Assembly (NCBI GenBank): GCA_950097015.1 | Contig: CATNEN010000002.1 | Coordinates: forward strand, 1,426,001 to 1,490,000 | Length of the DNA: 64,000 bases | Source of the DNA: Macrostomum hystrix | Taxonomy: Eukaryota > Platyhelminthes > Macrostomidae | Direction: 5' to 3' | Shown: one piece after another, positions 50,598-62,510 of the stretch | Position numbering within the stretch: the stretch's first letter is position 1 | Layout: each line of letters starts with the position of its first letter | Translations under genes and position numbers: made by a program | Notes under the pieces: model-generated | The model's database searches: none | What the model was told of the DNA's origin: nothing | What the model saw: only the letters and a program-made list of their open reading frames with translations

Positions 50598-52542
50598 TCA
50601 ATCGTCGTCATCATCATTTCTCTGCTTCTTCTTCGTGCCGAATACCATCTTCTTCCAGGTCTCCGCTGACTTTCGCTCGGCCTTGGTGATGCCGCTAAAG
50701 TCCAGTGTGTTGAGCGTCGGCACTAGGCCCAGAACGAAGTAAAAGTAGCCCTTGACAATGAATTAAGATTAAAGTGTGGAGACACATCTATTGGATTGTT
50801 AAGCATCTGTTATAAAGCTCACCTTCTGTTTCTCAACCGGATTCGCGTGAAGGCTGAGCTTCTTCAGCTGGCGCAGCAGGCCCAGCTTCTCTACCTGCTG
50901 AAGGTCGTCGATTCGATTCGCGTGCAGATTGAGAATCTGCAGGCTGGGGAAAGACAATAGAACCTGCAAATTGTAGGCAGGTAAGAAGGGGCGTCTATAA
51001 GGGGTGTCATTCAAATCTTAGATGCCAACAGGTAAAAATTAGAAGCAGCATGCTTCTCATTTTACTCGGATCGAGATAAAATCATAAAATGTAGGATGCA
51101 CACTTGCATAAAACATTTTAGTGAAGATATGTCTCATAAAATATGTGTACGAGCCTACAGCCTACTCGTAGTAGGCTGTTTATTTACTGTATGTTTATTC
51201 CTCAATTTTACGTACATTTAGTTTTTGAATTTACGCAAAATAATTTTAAAGCATCGGAAATTTATTTTTTGTTATAATGACGTTTTTGTTTTAATACACC
51301 GAAGTAAACGGTGTACAAGTGAGGCGATTTTTGGTAGTTGAATCAACTTGTTCGTTCCACCGAAAAGTTCAGAAGTAAAATAAGCATTTTGTGTTAGTTA
51401 TTTGATAAAGGCTGGAAAGCTACAAGCGTTATACATACAAGAGACATAAAGTGTTAGACTTGTTATACGAGTAGAAGTACACGAATTTGGGTTATTAGAG
51501 AAGAGCCCTGCAACCTATGTACAGTTCTATTCGAAGCAGGATCCCTAGTATAGATTGACTGCTGCACCTATATAAAAACACAACTTGATATCTGTAATAA
51601 AGTGATACATAAGCGCTCACATCTGGAATGGCAGTCAGACAATTGTGCGAAAGATCAAGCCAGGACAGGCTGCTTGGAGATGCAAACAGTTGCGAGACAA
51701 ATTCTGGCAGGGTTACTACAGACTCGATGCCGTTGTTGTTTAGCTGCAACCCGGTGGAAGTGTACTTTCCATTCTTGTCCTTCTTGTAGCCCTTCTTGCT
51801 GTTTGGAATAGGTCGCGGCTCCTGATCAACCATCTCTGTGTGCGAGATATTATTTTATTAACATTTTACAGAAATATTTTTTATTTCGAGTTGCTTGCTT
51901 ACGACTATGAACTAAATGTGCGACTTTTCAATTAGACCATTTAAAAAACCATCTGAAATATTTAACATGCTGCTTACCTTCGAGCTTGCTGATTTCCATA
52001 AAGCCATAGTTAACTGGGGGACTCGTCTCACCGCGACAGTCAATTCGACCTTTACTTCTGCAACATTGTTATTTAAGAATAATTATCCATTATTAGTGGC
52101 TTATCAGCAGTTTAGATAAGGTTATCAGTTTGTCTTACATTGTTCTTGATATAAGATTCAATAAAAAAACTGAAAAACCATAATTATAGAAGGTCTGAGT
52201 CCGACTCTGAGGCTTACATATGCTGACACAAACAAGTAAAGGTAAAAGGGCAAAGAATGATAATTGATGCCCATATTTTATCTTAGCCGTGATGACTTTT
52301 GTATGAAGTAAATTTTATATCTTGTTTCTACATGCAAACCATTATTTAGGAAAACATCTACGAACTGACAAGTCCTATGGCTGTGGGCATTCTTGCTCCC
52401 ACTCCTACAGACCATATCTGCTCCGAATTCATAGATAATTATATAAAGACGAATCAATATTTTATATTCGTATTGCACTTTCTTTCAAGTTTATATAATA
52501 TAAGCAAAAAATGAACAAATTAAGTTTAACTTACTCTGTCAT
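50598..52542 (-). CDS. LRRC51: Leucine-rich repeat-containing protein 51
   Basis: A small cytosolic LRR protein of the LRRC51 (LRTOMT1) family. Five exons on the minus strand: 52542-52535 (only 8 coding bases, ATGACAGA), 52057-51978, 51835-51621, 50963-50823, 50750-50598. The joined frame is 597 nt, giving 198 aa (human 192). Visible: PPVNYGFMEISKLE, QEPRPIP, LQLNNNGIESV, then LRRs LSWLDLSHNCLTAIP and LQILNLHANRIDDLQQVEKL, LKKLSLHANPVEKQKGY, and the C-terminal TLNTLDFSGITKAERKSAET with a Lys/Asp-rich tail. This is the exact order of the vertebrate family. Introns are 137-660 bp without tandem arrays, so arrays are not universal. Confidence 0.93.
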
Positions 52543-53760
52543 TGTTGATTCGTCGTTAGATGCTTTTTTTAGATGCAACAACGTCGTTATTTTCACACTA
52601 CCGACAAGAACCGATTTCTAAAAAAATTGAAAGTCTTTGACAAGTTAAAAATCATACCCTAGCGTTGTCTTAGATATTAAGTAGTATAACAAATTTCTAA
52701 ACTATAAAGATCAAAATTGCAAGCAATATTTAAACACTGTAACTTAAACTATAATAACAGTAAAAATTGGTATGTCTTATTCCTCTAGGTTACCGTATTA
52801 TTTTTCTTTTCTTGAAGTTTTTTGAGTTTCTTATAAAAGTTTCCAGGTGTTTATTTAGAAATCCAAATTCAGCAAATGCGGCGCCGGCACGCGCCACCTT
52901 CACAAGATATTATGTCGATGAGTTATTAAGAGAACAATCGAATCAGCTTGCAAACTTCAATGTTAGTCAAATATTTAGTTCCAAGTTGTTTCGGTATTTT
53001 ACACATTATACAGTTATACTGAAGTTTATGCTTACTAAAAGCTTAAGCTAATGTCGTCACCACATGGAAAAATTTGTTATTAGTTTTTATACTTCGTTTA
53101 TTACGAAAATAGTAATATATTTATTTTATTCGGGTAGATTTAAACTTTATAAATAAAGATTTAAATTACAAGCATGTTTTTTACCATTTATGAATTATGA
53201 CAGCCTCCAACTATTTTGCTATAGATAGGCCCCTATGCCGGCTATGGCTAGATGTCTAGATAAACTCTAGTCTAAGATCCTAAGACCAACATTTAATATT
53301 GACCTGCTTAATGCTTGATAATGTGCTTTAACATGACATGGTGACAGTTTATATTGTCAATATATAAAAGTCAGGATATTGACATACATTAGAAATTGGA
53401 CAACAGATTTGACAACACTTAATTGCTATTAGATATTATACTGCATTAAGCTTTGTTGAGTTAAAGTAAGTTATGAACCTACTTGCTTACCTATTGTTAT
53501 TTCTTTTATCAAGTTTAAACCATATATATATTTTATCTATAAAGTTGTGATACAATTAGACAATACAAACAAACAAACAATAAAAATATTAAGCTTTTAA
53601 TCAACTTAGCTAAGTATTGTGCTGAGTGTACTCAATATTTTTTTCTTATTGTATGGTTCAAGTAATCTATTAATATAATCATTTGACAAACAATTTGTTT
53701 ATATTAAGACACATTTAATTACCTAAGCAATTATCTTTGTCTCTATTCAACCCTCTAGCA
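52543..53760. other. Divergent intergenic region, LRRC51 and HMGCS
   Basis: It presumably contains both promoters. A GC-richer patch 52870-52975 (AATGCGGCGCCGGCACGCGC) after TTCAG has an open frame with RYYVDELLREQSNQLANF and could be a 5' exon of HMGCS or a separate small exon; unresolved. The rest is AT-rich. CCCTCTAG ends two bases before the HMGCS ATG. Confidence 0.45.
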
Positions 53761-56700
53761 ATGCATCATCAACAGCGTCCAATCAACATTGGTATTCTTG
53801 CCATAGAATTATACTTTCCGAATCAGTACTGCGACCAATCAGAGCTTGAGGAATTTGATGGTGTTTCCAAGGGCAAGTACACTATTGGACTGGGACAGTC
53901 CCAGATTGGCTTCTGTTATCCAGATGAAGACGTCAATTCTATGGCATTAACTGTCACACAGGCACTGTTTCAACGGCATCAAATTTCGCCAGATCAAATT
54001 GGTTTTCTAGAAGTTGGCACCGAGACACTGGTTGACAAATCTAAGAGTACAAAGACCTACTTAATGCAACTTTTTGGTGGAAATACTCAAGTTGAAGGAG
54101 TTGATGTCAAGAATGCCTGCTTTGGTGGTACTCAGGTGAGATAAAGTTTTCGAGTTATTTAGCTTTTAGTTAGTTAGCCAGTCGAACTTGTTTTAGTCTA
54201 AATCAGGCGTCGGCAAACTCCGGCCCGTGGGCCAGATGTGGCCCTCGAAGCTCCCAAATTGGGCCCGTTGCCCCTTCCAACACCTACAGCATCCTCTTTA
54301 TGTTTCCCAGGTCTCGTCTCTCCTCGGTCACGTATCTACTGTGTCTCATCTCTCCTGTGCCTCATCTCTCCTGTGCCTCATCTCTCCCGTGTCTCATCTC
54401 TCCTGTGCCTCATCTCTCCTGTGTCTCATCTCTCCTGTGTCTCATCTCTCCTGTGTCTCATCTCTCCTGTGTCTCATCTCTCCTGTGTCTCATCTCTCCT
54501 GTGTCTCATCTCTCCTGTGCCTCATCACTCCTGCGCCTCATCTCTCCTGTGTCTCATTTCTCCTGTGTCTCATCTCTCCTGTGTCTCATCTCTCCTGTGT
54601 CTCATCTCTCCTGTGTCTCATCTCTCCTGTGTCTCATCTCTCATGTGTCTCATCTCTCCTGTGCCTCATCTCTCCCGTGTCTCATCTCTCCTGTGCCTCA
54701 TCTCTCCTGTGTCTCACCTCTCCCCTATCTCATATTTCTACAATCAATGGGGCCCGCTGTCGTCTTTTAGGTTTTCTTTTTGGCCCGCTAGCTAATAAGT
54801 TTGCCGACCCCTTGTCTAAATAAAGCTATCGCTGTCTCCATTCTGTCTCCAACATTGACTACTGACAGTAGCATCGTCAGTTTTTTATCAACTAAATTCA
54901 CAACTTTTCGATCCAGCTTATATCAGTAAAAAGACGATGCACTAGTTTTCACCCTAGGGAAAGACCATCGGGCAACTAAGAATTCTCAGTATTAACCTCT
55001 GGCGAATCCATATCATGGGTTTTAATAATATAGTAATTACAGGCACAACAATTACAGCACCCGGATCACCCTTCCGTGTATCCACCCATTGCTCAGGCCC
55101 TATTCCACGCCGTCAACTGGTTGGAGTCAAGCTACTGGGACGGCCGCCTAGCCCTTGTGGTTTGCTCAGACATTGCTGTGTACGCCCGCGGCCCAGCCAG
55201 GTGTACCGGCGGCGCTGGTGCCGTGGCCCTCCTGCTCGGCCCCGACGCTCCGCTGGTGTTTGACGCCGGCGTGCGAGCGCTGCACATGTCGCACGAGTTC
55301 GATTTTTACAAACCCGACCCGACTAGCGAATATGCCACTGTTGATGGCCAGGCTAGCCTTGCCTGCTATCTCACCGCGCTTGACTCCTGCTACAGCCTGT
55401 TTAGAGAGCAACTGGCTAGGGCCGGTGAGCTGCTTCTGTTCTCGCTGTTCTCTATGCTGTTCTAGATGTCCTGTTCTGTATCTTCTGTATGCTCTGTATG
55501 CTTTGTTCTGTTGGTTTATGTTCTGTATCCTCCGTTCTGTATGTTTTGTATGTTCTGTATGCTTTGTTCTGTTCTGTATCTTCTGTTCTGTATGTTCTGT
55601 GTGCTTTGTTCTGTAGGTTTCTGTTCTGTATCTTCTGTTCTGTATGTTTTGTATGTTCTGTATGCTTTGTTCTGTTCTGTATCTTCTGTTCTGTATGTTC
55701 TGTGTGCTTTGTTCTGTTGGTTTATGTTCTGTATCTTCTGTTCTGCATGTTCAGTGTGTTCTGTTCAATTAGTTTCTGTTCTGTATATTCTGTATGCTCT
55801 GTTCTGTATGTTCTATATGTTCTGTTCTACGAGTATATGTTCTGTGTGCTTTGTTCTGTAGGTTTCTGTTCTGTATCTTCTGTTCTGTATGTTTTGTATG
55901 TTCTGTATGCTTTGTTCTGTTGTGTATCTTCTGTTCTGTATGTTCTGATCTGTAACTTTTGTGTGTTCTATATGCTCTGTTCTGTATATTCTGCTTTGTC
56001 TGTCCGTCTGTCTGTGTCTCTTTTGCTACCTGTCTTTTTAATCTAAAGATTATAATATTATCCTGCTATTTCTGCCTGCAAGACATGTCTTCTGAAACCG
56101 AAAGCTAACGGAAACCACTCCACCCCACTTGCTACCAGATCAAACTGATATTCTGTCAGCCAAGCAGCCTCGCTATTTCTGTTTTCACACACCGTTCTGC
56201 CGTCTGGTGCAGAAGTCATTCGCCAGACTAGTCTATTTGGACTGCGTCCTGCGGCTCAAACACAATGGGCCGCAGAATTGCATTGATAAGCATTACGCAG
56301 GCTACGAGTGAGTTTGCAGACTCCTCAATTGAACTGTTCACAGTAGGTAGGTAAATGGGTGGTTCTAAAAAGGGCCGTTTTTTAATACTGAAATTCCAGA
56401 AAGCTTTCGCTGGAAGAGTCGCGGCTTAATAAAGAATTCGAATCGATTTGTTTGAAGGCGGCGCAGAGTCAGTTCGATAAACAGGCCAGTCCTAGTTTAA
56501 CGCTGGCAAGACGAGCTGGCAATATGTATACACCGTCTGTCTATGCCAGCCTTGTCTCCTGTCTGATTGGGTCAGTTTTTTTCTTGTTTTTTGTATCTCT
56601 ATGAATGTAGGACTACATTTGGTTTCTTTAAAATAAAGTGATGTTGTTTTTAAATCCTCAATTGACTGAAATCCATTTTCCTAATATCGTCATTTTACAG

Positions 56701-59700
56701 AACTCACATTTTTATATCCCCCGAATTAAAAAAATTCCATTTCTCTAGTATCCCAATTGACAAAAATTGCTATTTACTAATGTCATCGTCTAGCCGAAAT
56801 CCCATTTCTAAAATATCCCCTATAAAAAAATCTAATTTCTCTTATATCCTTGTGTAACGGAAATCATTTTTTTATATGTCCCTAATTTAAAAAAGTTCGA
56901 TTTCTCTGACATCCTCAATTCGCGAATCGCCTGACAGTTGAGGTTCAGCTCAACTCCAAAAAATCCTCAAAATGCCTTCAGATCCTCGCCCGCCGAGTTG
57001 GCTGGGCAGCGCATTGCTCTGTTCTCCTACGGCTCCGGCCTAGCCGCGGCGATGTTCTCCCTCACGTGTACAAGTGACCAGTCCCGATTGGCCGACCTAG
57101 TGGCCTCCCTGGGTCACGTGACTAGCTGGCTGGACGACCGGCGGCGAGTCAGTCCGGCCGAGTTTCATCGCACATTGCAGGAACGAGAAGAGGCCTACGC
57201 TAAAAGTGAGGCTAAATCTGCAATAAGTTTATTTAATCCCTTTAATTATTTTTATTATTTTTTATCTTCTTTCGTAAATTTGGGATCCCTTCTTTTTGAA
57301 ATTCCTTACTTAATCCTCCCCAATTTTAGATCCTCTCATCTTATCTCATTTTGAGATCCCCAACTTAGTATTCCCTAATTTTGATATCCCCTACTTAGTA
57401 TTCCCCAATTTTGATATCCCCTATTTAGTATTCCCCAATTTTGAGATCCCCTACTTAGTATTCCCCAATTTTGATATCCCCAATTTAGTATTCCCCAATT
57501 TTGATATCCCCTACTTAGTATTCCCCAATTTTGATATCCCCTACTTAGTATTCCCCAATTTTGATATCCCCTACTTAGTATTCCCCAATTTTGATATCCC
57601 CTACTTAGTATTCCCCAATTTTGATGTCCCCTATTTAGTATTCCCCAATTTTGAGATCCCCTACTTAGTATTCCCCAATTTTGAGATCCCCTATTTAGTA
57701 TTCCCCAATTTTGATATCCCCTACTTAGTATTCCCCAATTTTGATATCCCCAATTTAGTATTCCCCAATTTTGATATCCCCTACTTAGTATTCCCCAATT
57801 TTGATATCCCCTACTTAGTATTCCCCAATTTTGATATCCCCTACTTAGTATTCCCCAATTTTGATATCCCCTACTTAGTATTCCCCAATTTTGATGTCCC
57901 CTATTTAGTATTCCCCAATTTTGAGATCCCCTACTTAGTATTCCCCAATTTTGAGATCCCCTATTTAGTATTCCCCAATTTTGATATCCCCTACTTAGTA
58001 TTCCCTAATTTTGATATCCCCTACTTAGTATTCCCCAATTTTGATATCCCCTACTTAGTATTCCCCAATTTTGATATCCCCTACTTAGTATTCCCCAAAT
58101 TTGATATCCCCTACTTAGTATTCCCCTATTTAGTATTCCCTAATTTTGATATCCCTTACTTAGTATTCCCCAATTTTAGTATCCCCTACTTAGTATTCCC
58201 CAATTTTGATATCCCCTACTTAGTATTCCCCAATTTTGATATCCCTTACTTAGTATTCCCCAATTTTGATATCCCCTACTTAGTATTCCCCAATTTTGAT
58301 ATCACCTACTTAGTATTCCCCAATTTTGATATCCCCTATTTAGTATTCCCCTATTTAGTATTCCCTAATTTTGATATCCCCTACTTAGTATTCCCTAATT
58401 TTGATATCCCCTACTTAGTATTCCCCAATTTTGATATCCCCTACTTAGTATTCCCCAATTTTGAGATCCCCTACTTAGTATTCCCCAATTTTGATATCCC
58501 CTATTTAGTATTCCCCTATTTAGTATTCCCCAATTTTGATATCCCCTACTTAGTATTCCCTAATTTTGATATTCCCTACTTAGTATTCCCTAATTTTGAT
58601 ATCCCCTACTTAGTATTCCCCAATTTTAATATCCCCTACTTAGTATTCCCCAATTTTGATATCCCCTACTTAGTATTCCCCAATTTTAGTATCCCCTACT
58701 TAGTATTCCCCAATTTTGATATCCCCTACTTAGTATTCCCCAATTTTAGTATCCCCTACTTAGTATTCCCCAATTTTGATATCCCCTACTTAGTATTCCC
58801 TAATTTTGAGATCCCCTACTTAGTATTCCCCAATTTTAATATCCCCTACTTAGTATTCCCTAATTTTGAGATCCCCTACTCAGTATTCCCCAATGTTAAT
58901 ATCCCCTACTTAGTATTCCCCAATTTTAATATCCCCTACTTAGTATTCCCAAATTTTGATATCCCCTACTTAGTATTCCCAAATTTTGAGATCCCCTACT
59001 TAGTATTCCCAAGTTTTAATATCCCCTACTTAGTATTCCCAAATTTTGAGATCCCCTACTCAGTATTCCCCAATTTTAATATCCCCTACTTAGTATTCCC
59101 CAATTTTGAGATCCCCTACTTAGTATTCCCCAATTTAGATCCTCTCATATTATATAATTTTAAGATCCCCTTTATCTTTCCCAATTCTAAGATCATTACT
59201 TCGTCTTCCCCAATTTCGAGATCGTTTTATTAATCTTCCCTAATTTTGACATCCTCTACTTAGTCTTACTTGATTTAAAAATCTACTACTTTAGGTTCCT
59301 TAAACTTGAGCATTTTAATCTTCATTTAGGTGGAAACCCCTTCTTAAGCTTGCTTGAATCGGACATGCCATTGTTATAATCTTACTTAAATTTGGGATTC
59401 CATTGTAAATCACATTTATATCTTCTACGAGTATCCCGCTAAAAAATAGGGATGTTTCTTTGGGTGATTCCAGTTGGAATCTGCGGTGTTTCCAGAAAAA
59501 GAAACAGCCGAACGCTGGAAACATACCAATCGGATGATTCCATGCTTAGAATCTACCCAACTGGGCGTTTTCTCGGTGCTTCTTGGTGGCGAAATGGAAT
59601 CACCCAAAGAATCCTCCAGTTCGGAAGATTCCATACTCAGAAACCGCCGAGGAATCGCCCGTAAATAATTCTCTGGTTGTCCCATGGGCCACTGGTTGGG

Positions 59701-62510
59701 GTGATTCTTCGGCGTTTTCCGCACAATTTACGGTTACATGGGCTGCTTCCTGGGTGGTTTCTTTAACTCTTGCGAGATAGGGGGGATTTTGGTAGATTCC
59801 ACTTCTTTTTTGCACAAAAAAACCCGCCGAAGAAGCAGCCGAATTTTTTACAGGGATCTTTAATTGCTCCACTTGCAAAAATTAGATATTCTTAGTCTTG
59901 CACTTTTATCTTGCTAACGTAAATTTTAGTGTTAACAGTAGTGCATTGGTAACTGCAGTGAGCCGCTCTATCTTATCAGTTGCTTCGTCTTTTATTATAA
60001 AGGAGTGATTTTGCAGCCATGAATGACAAATTCAGTCACTTAAGTTGATCCTTATCGCTCTAAGTAACACGCATTAATATCAAGTTTACTAGCAGAATGC
60101 AGATCTGTGTCCCATAAGTTCTTAGCTTTTTGTGTCACAACCATTTTGGCTGAGCGCTCTCTAAATGTTCTATTGCATCTCTAATTACCTATGGTAGCTA
60201 TCGTAATTCGTTTTCAATCAGTTTTATTAGTTGCCAATTCTCTTCCTTACATTAGTGGGAATTATGCTCAGTATTTTCTACTCTTAGAATCTGTTGCAGC
60301 AAGTTCTGTTATTGCATAGGTAAAATTTGCATTTTATGTTTCACTGACAGGAAGTGGCATAAAATGACAGTCAGTGCTTCAGGTTAGTGTGACTGTCTAG
60401 TTGACTGGGAATCTTGTTTCTTTTTTCTGTTTTTTTTCTTCCTAAAAATGCCACACTTTAGTCTTGTTTGCATTTTCTAAACAAGCGCCTAGATGGCACA
60501 CAATGCACCTATTGGTCTTTAGTGTCAGAATCAAATAGATCTGACACAAATCGACTGAGAATCAAACAGATCTGACACAAATCGACTGAGAATCAAACAG
60601 ATCTGACACAAACAGCCTGTCAAAATCAAACAGATCTGACACAAATCGACTGAGAATCAAACAGATCTGACACAAATCGACTGAGAATCAAATAGATCTG
60701 ACACAAATCGACTGAGAATCAAACACATCTGACACAAATCGACTGAGAATCAAATAGATCTGACACAAATCGACTGAGAATCAAATAGATTTGACTGTGA
60801 GAATCAAATAGATCTGACACAAACAGACTGTGAGAATCAAAGAGATCTGACACAAACAGACTGTCAGAATCAAACAGATCTGACACAAACAGCCTGTCAG
60901 AATCAAACAGATCTGACACAAATCGACTGAGAATCAAACAGATCTGAAACAAATGGACTGCAAGAATCAAACAGATCTGACGCAAATCGACTGTGAGAAT
61001 CAAACAGATCTGACACAAACAGACTGTCAGAATCAAACAGATTTGACACAAACAGACTGTCCGAATCAAACAGATCTGAAACTAATGGACTGCAAGAATC
61101 AAAGAGATCTGACGCAAATCGACTGTGAGAATCAAAGAGATCTGACACAAACAGACTGTCAGAATCAAACAGATCTGACACAAACAGACTGTCAGAATCA
61201 AACAGATCTGACACAAACAGACTGTCAGAATCAAACAGATCTGACACAAAGGGAATGTTTTTGAAGAGATCTGACACAAACAGGCTGTCGTAATCAAAGC
61301 TATCTGACACAAAAAGTTAAATTAAAAATATAATTTTCTTACCTAAATAGTTTTTAGAAAATGTAAGATCTTATTACACATGCACCAAAAGTAATTAATG
61401 AAATCAAGGTCAACCCCCTTGCTTTTTTATTTAAAATGAAATTTAAGCTGGTTTGTGCGAGTATTTTATGAATTCAGAGTTAAGGCTTCACACTGTTACA
61501 CCTGTGTACTATTAATTAAGCTTGGCTCTAATTTTCTGCCGAATGTTGCGTTCCGTAAAACGGTAAAGTTTTAAATCAGTCACCTATTAATTTCTAATGT
61601 CGCAGCTCGCAGTACATGATACTATTGTTAATGTGTTAATTAAGTTGAGATTTGCTAAGCCTGTGTTTCCACTGCATGTCAACAGTTCTTTTTTTCTAAA
61701 TTAGCTTAAGAATTTCTTAGACATGCTGCTTTAGCTGTCTAATAACAGTCTTGTGATTTGATTACTGTTTAGCATATTCAATTTGCATTCGGATTTTTGT
61801 CCGGAACTTTTTATTGTACCTAAATTAGTATAGCTCACTGCTGCCTTCCTCTGCTTTCAGTTGGAGTTTAGATTTTCGGGTTTCTATTTCTACTTATTTG
61901 ACTGTCTTGCTGTCATTTACGATCGTATATTCTTCCCGAGCCAGTTAAACCACAGGCTAACACCAGCACCAAGACTGTCCCTCTATCACTCTCTCCTTCT
62001 CCCTCTCTTATTCTCCCTCTCTTATTCTCCCTCTCTTATTCTCCCTCTCTTATTCTCCCTCTCTTATTCTCCCTCTCTCTCCTTCTCTCCTTCTCCCCTC
62101 TCCTTCTCCCTCTCTCTCCCTCTCCTTCTCTCTCTCCTTCTCTCCTTCAATCTCTCTCTCCCTCTCCTTCTCTCTCTCCCTCTTTCCTTCTCCCTCTCTC
62201 CTTCTCCCTCTGTTCCTCTCTCCTTCTCCCTCTCTTGCTCTCTCCTAGGCAGGGAGAAGTGTTTTAGGTATATATTCTTCCTATACCGTCCCAGCCTATA
62301 TCCATCCCCAGTCGCATCGGCCTCAGCAACGTTGTCACCTGTCTCTCCCCGCCCCACTCTATATCCGCAGAGCCGGAGCCGTACTCGTACTCCGCGCCCA
62401 GGCACGGTCCACTCCGGCCCGGCACCCACTACCTGGCAGGTGTCGACTCAGCTTGGCGACGCGCCTACCGCGTCTGGCAGCCAACGGAAACTAATGTTCC
62501 AAAAGTGTGA
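53761..62510 (+). CDS. HMGCS: Hydroxymethylglutaryl-CoA synthase
   Basis: Condenses acetyl-CoA and acetoacetyl-CoA to HMG-CoA, the entry to the mevalonate pathway (or ketogenesis in mitochondria). Six exons: 53761-54135, 55097-55424, 56139-56307, 56400-56570, 56982-57205, 62371-62510. The joined frame is 1407 nt, giving 468 aa (human cytosolic 520). Catalytic residues are visible: Glu88 in [18 protein letters not shown], Cys120 in KNACFGGTQ, His251 in [12 protein letters not shown]. Also [41 protein letters not shown] and the C-terminal [19 protein letters not shown]. It has no obvious mitochondrial presequence, so it is probably cytosolic. Intron 5 is 5.2 kb and full of tandem repeats; intron 1 contains an hAT element. 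The final acceptor (ATATCCGCAG) was chosen by frame and alignment to the family. Confidence 0.94.
54204..54813 (+). mobile_element. Non-autonomous hAT element with internal minisatellite, HMGCS intron 1
   Basis: The left end is CAGGCGTCGGCAAACTCCGG and the right end is TTTGCCGACCCCTT (inverse AAGGGGTCGGCAAA). Both are next to a perfect 8-bp target duplication GTCTAAAT (54196-54203 and 54814-54821). Eight-base duplications and ends beginning CAGGG are hallmarks of hAT elements. GGCCCGTGGGCCAGATGTGG follows on the left, and GGCCCGC on the right. It encodes nothing; the interior is a 16-bp array. Confidence 0.9.
54330..54735 (+). repeat. Minisatellite, 16-bp unit, inside the hAT element
   Basis: About 25 copies of TCTCTCCTGTGTCTCA (variants TGCCTCA, CGTGTCTCA). 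All three sense frames are open because the unit lacks stops; the resulting ORFs are artefacts. Confidence 0.97.
55425..56005 (+). repeat. Degenerate TTCTGTATG repeat, HMGCS intron 2
   Basis: Built from CTGTTCTGTATGTTCTG words with a longer period of about 50-80 bp. It starts within 10 bases of the donor GGGCCG|GTGAGC (CTGCTTCTGTTCTCGCTGTT) and covers most of the 714-bp intron. Confidence 0.93.
56600..56940 (+). repeat. Diverged tandem repeat, HMGCS intron 4
   Basis: Degenerate units with GAAATCC(C/A)ATTTCT(C/A)TA and ATATCC words, apparently an old array fallen into disrepair. It ends about 40 bases before exon 5. Confidence 0.5.
57350..59140 (+). repeat. Minisatellite, 30-bp unit, HMGCS intron 5
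   Basis: About 59 copies with core CCCCTACTTAGTATTCCCCA then ATTTTGATAT. The register is exact at 30 bp over long stretches. 57451-57720 is duplicated base for base at 57721-57990 (nine units, 270 bp). Every unit contains CCCCTACTTAG, like a 3' splice site. Confidence 0.98.
59141..60529 (+). other. HMGCS intron 5, non-array part
   Basis: From 59440 to 59880 the sequence is unusually rich in GATTCC/GGAATC and GCCGA words with many short inverted repeats (for example GATTCCAGTTGGAATC). Open frames occur on both strands there. The remainder is AT-rich with nothing recognised. Confidence 0.5.
60530..61312 (+). repeat. Minisatellite, 31-33-bp unit, HMGCS intron 5
   Basis: About 25 copies of AGATCTGACACAAA followed by TCGACTGAGAATCAAAC or CAGACTGTCAGAATCAAAC. 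Unlike most arrays here, its sense strand is purine-rich. Confidence 0.95.
61975..62250 (+). repeat. Polypyrimidine tract repeat (CTCTC/TTATTCTCCCT), HMGCS intron 5
   Basis: An almost purine-free stretch of CTCTCTTATTCTCC units grading into (CTCTCTCCTT)n. It ends about 120 bases before the last HMGCS exon. Confidence 0.93.

Noticed and set aside
55466-56046. Cys/Val/Leu-rich ORFs of 130-185 codons
   Set aside because: Translations of the TTCTGTATG repeat in HMGCS intron 2.
62064-62429. Arg/Glu-rich minus-strand ORF
   Set aside because: Antisense of the CT-rich repeat; pure composition artefact.
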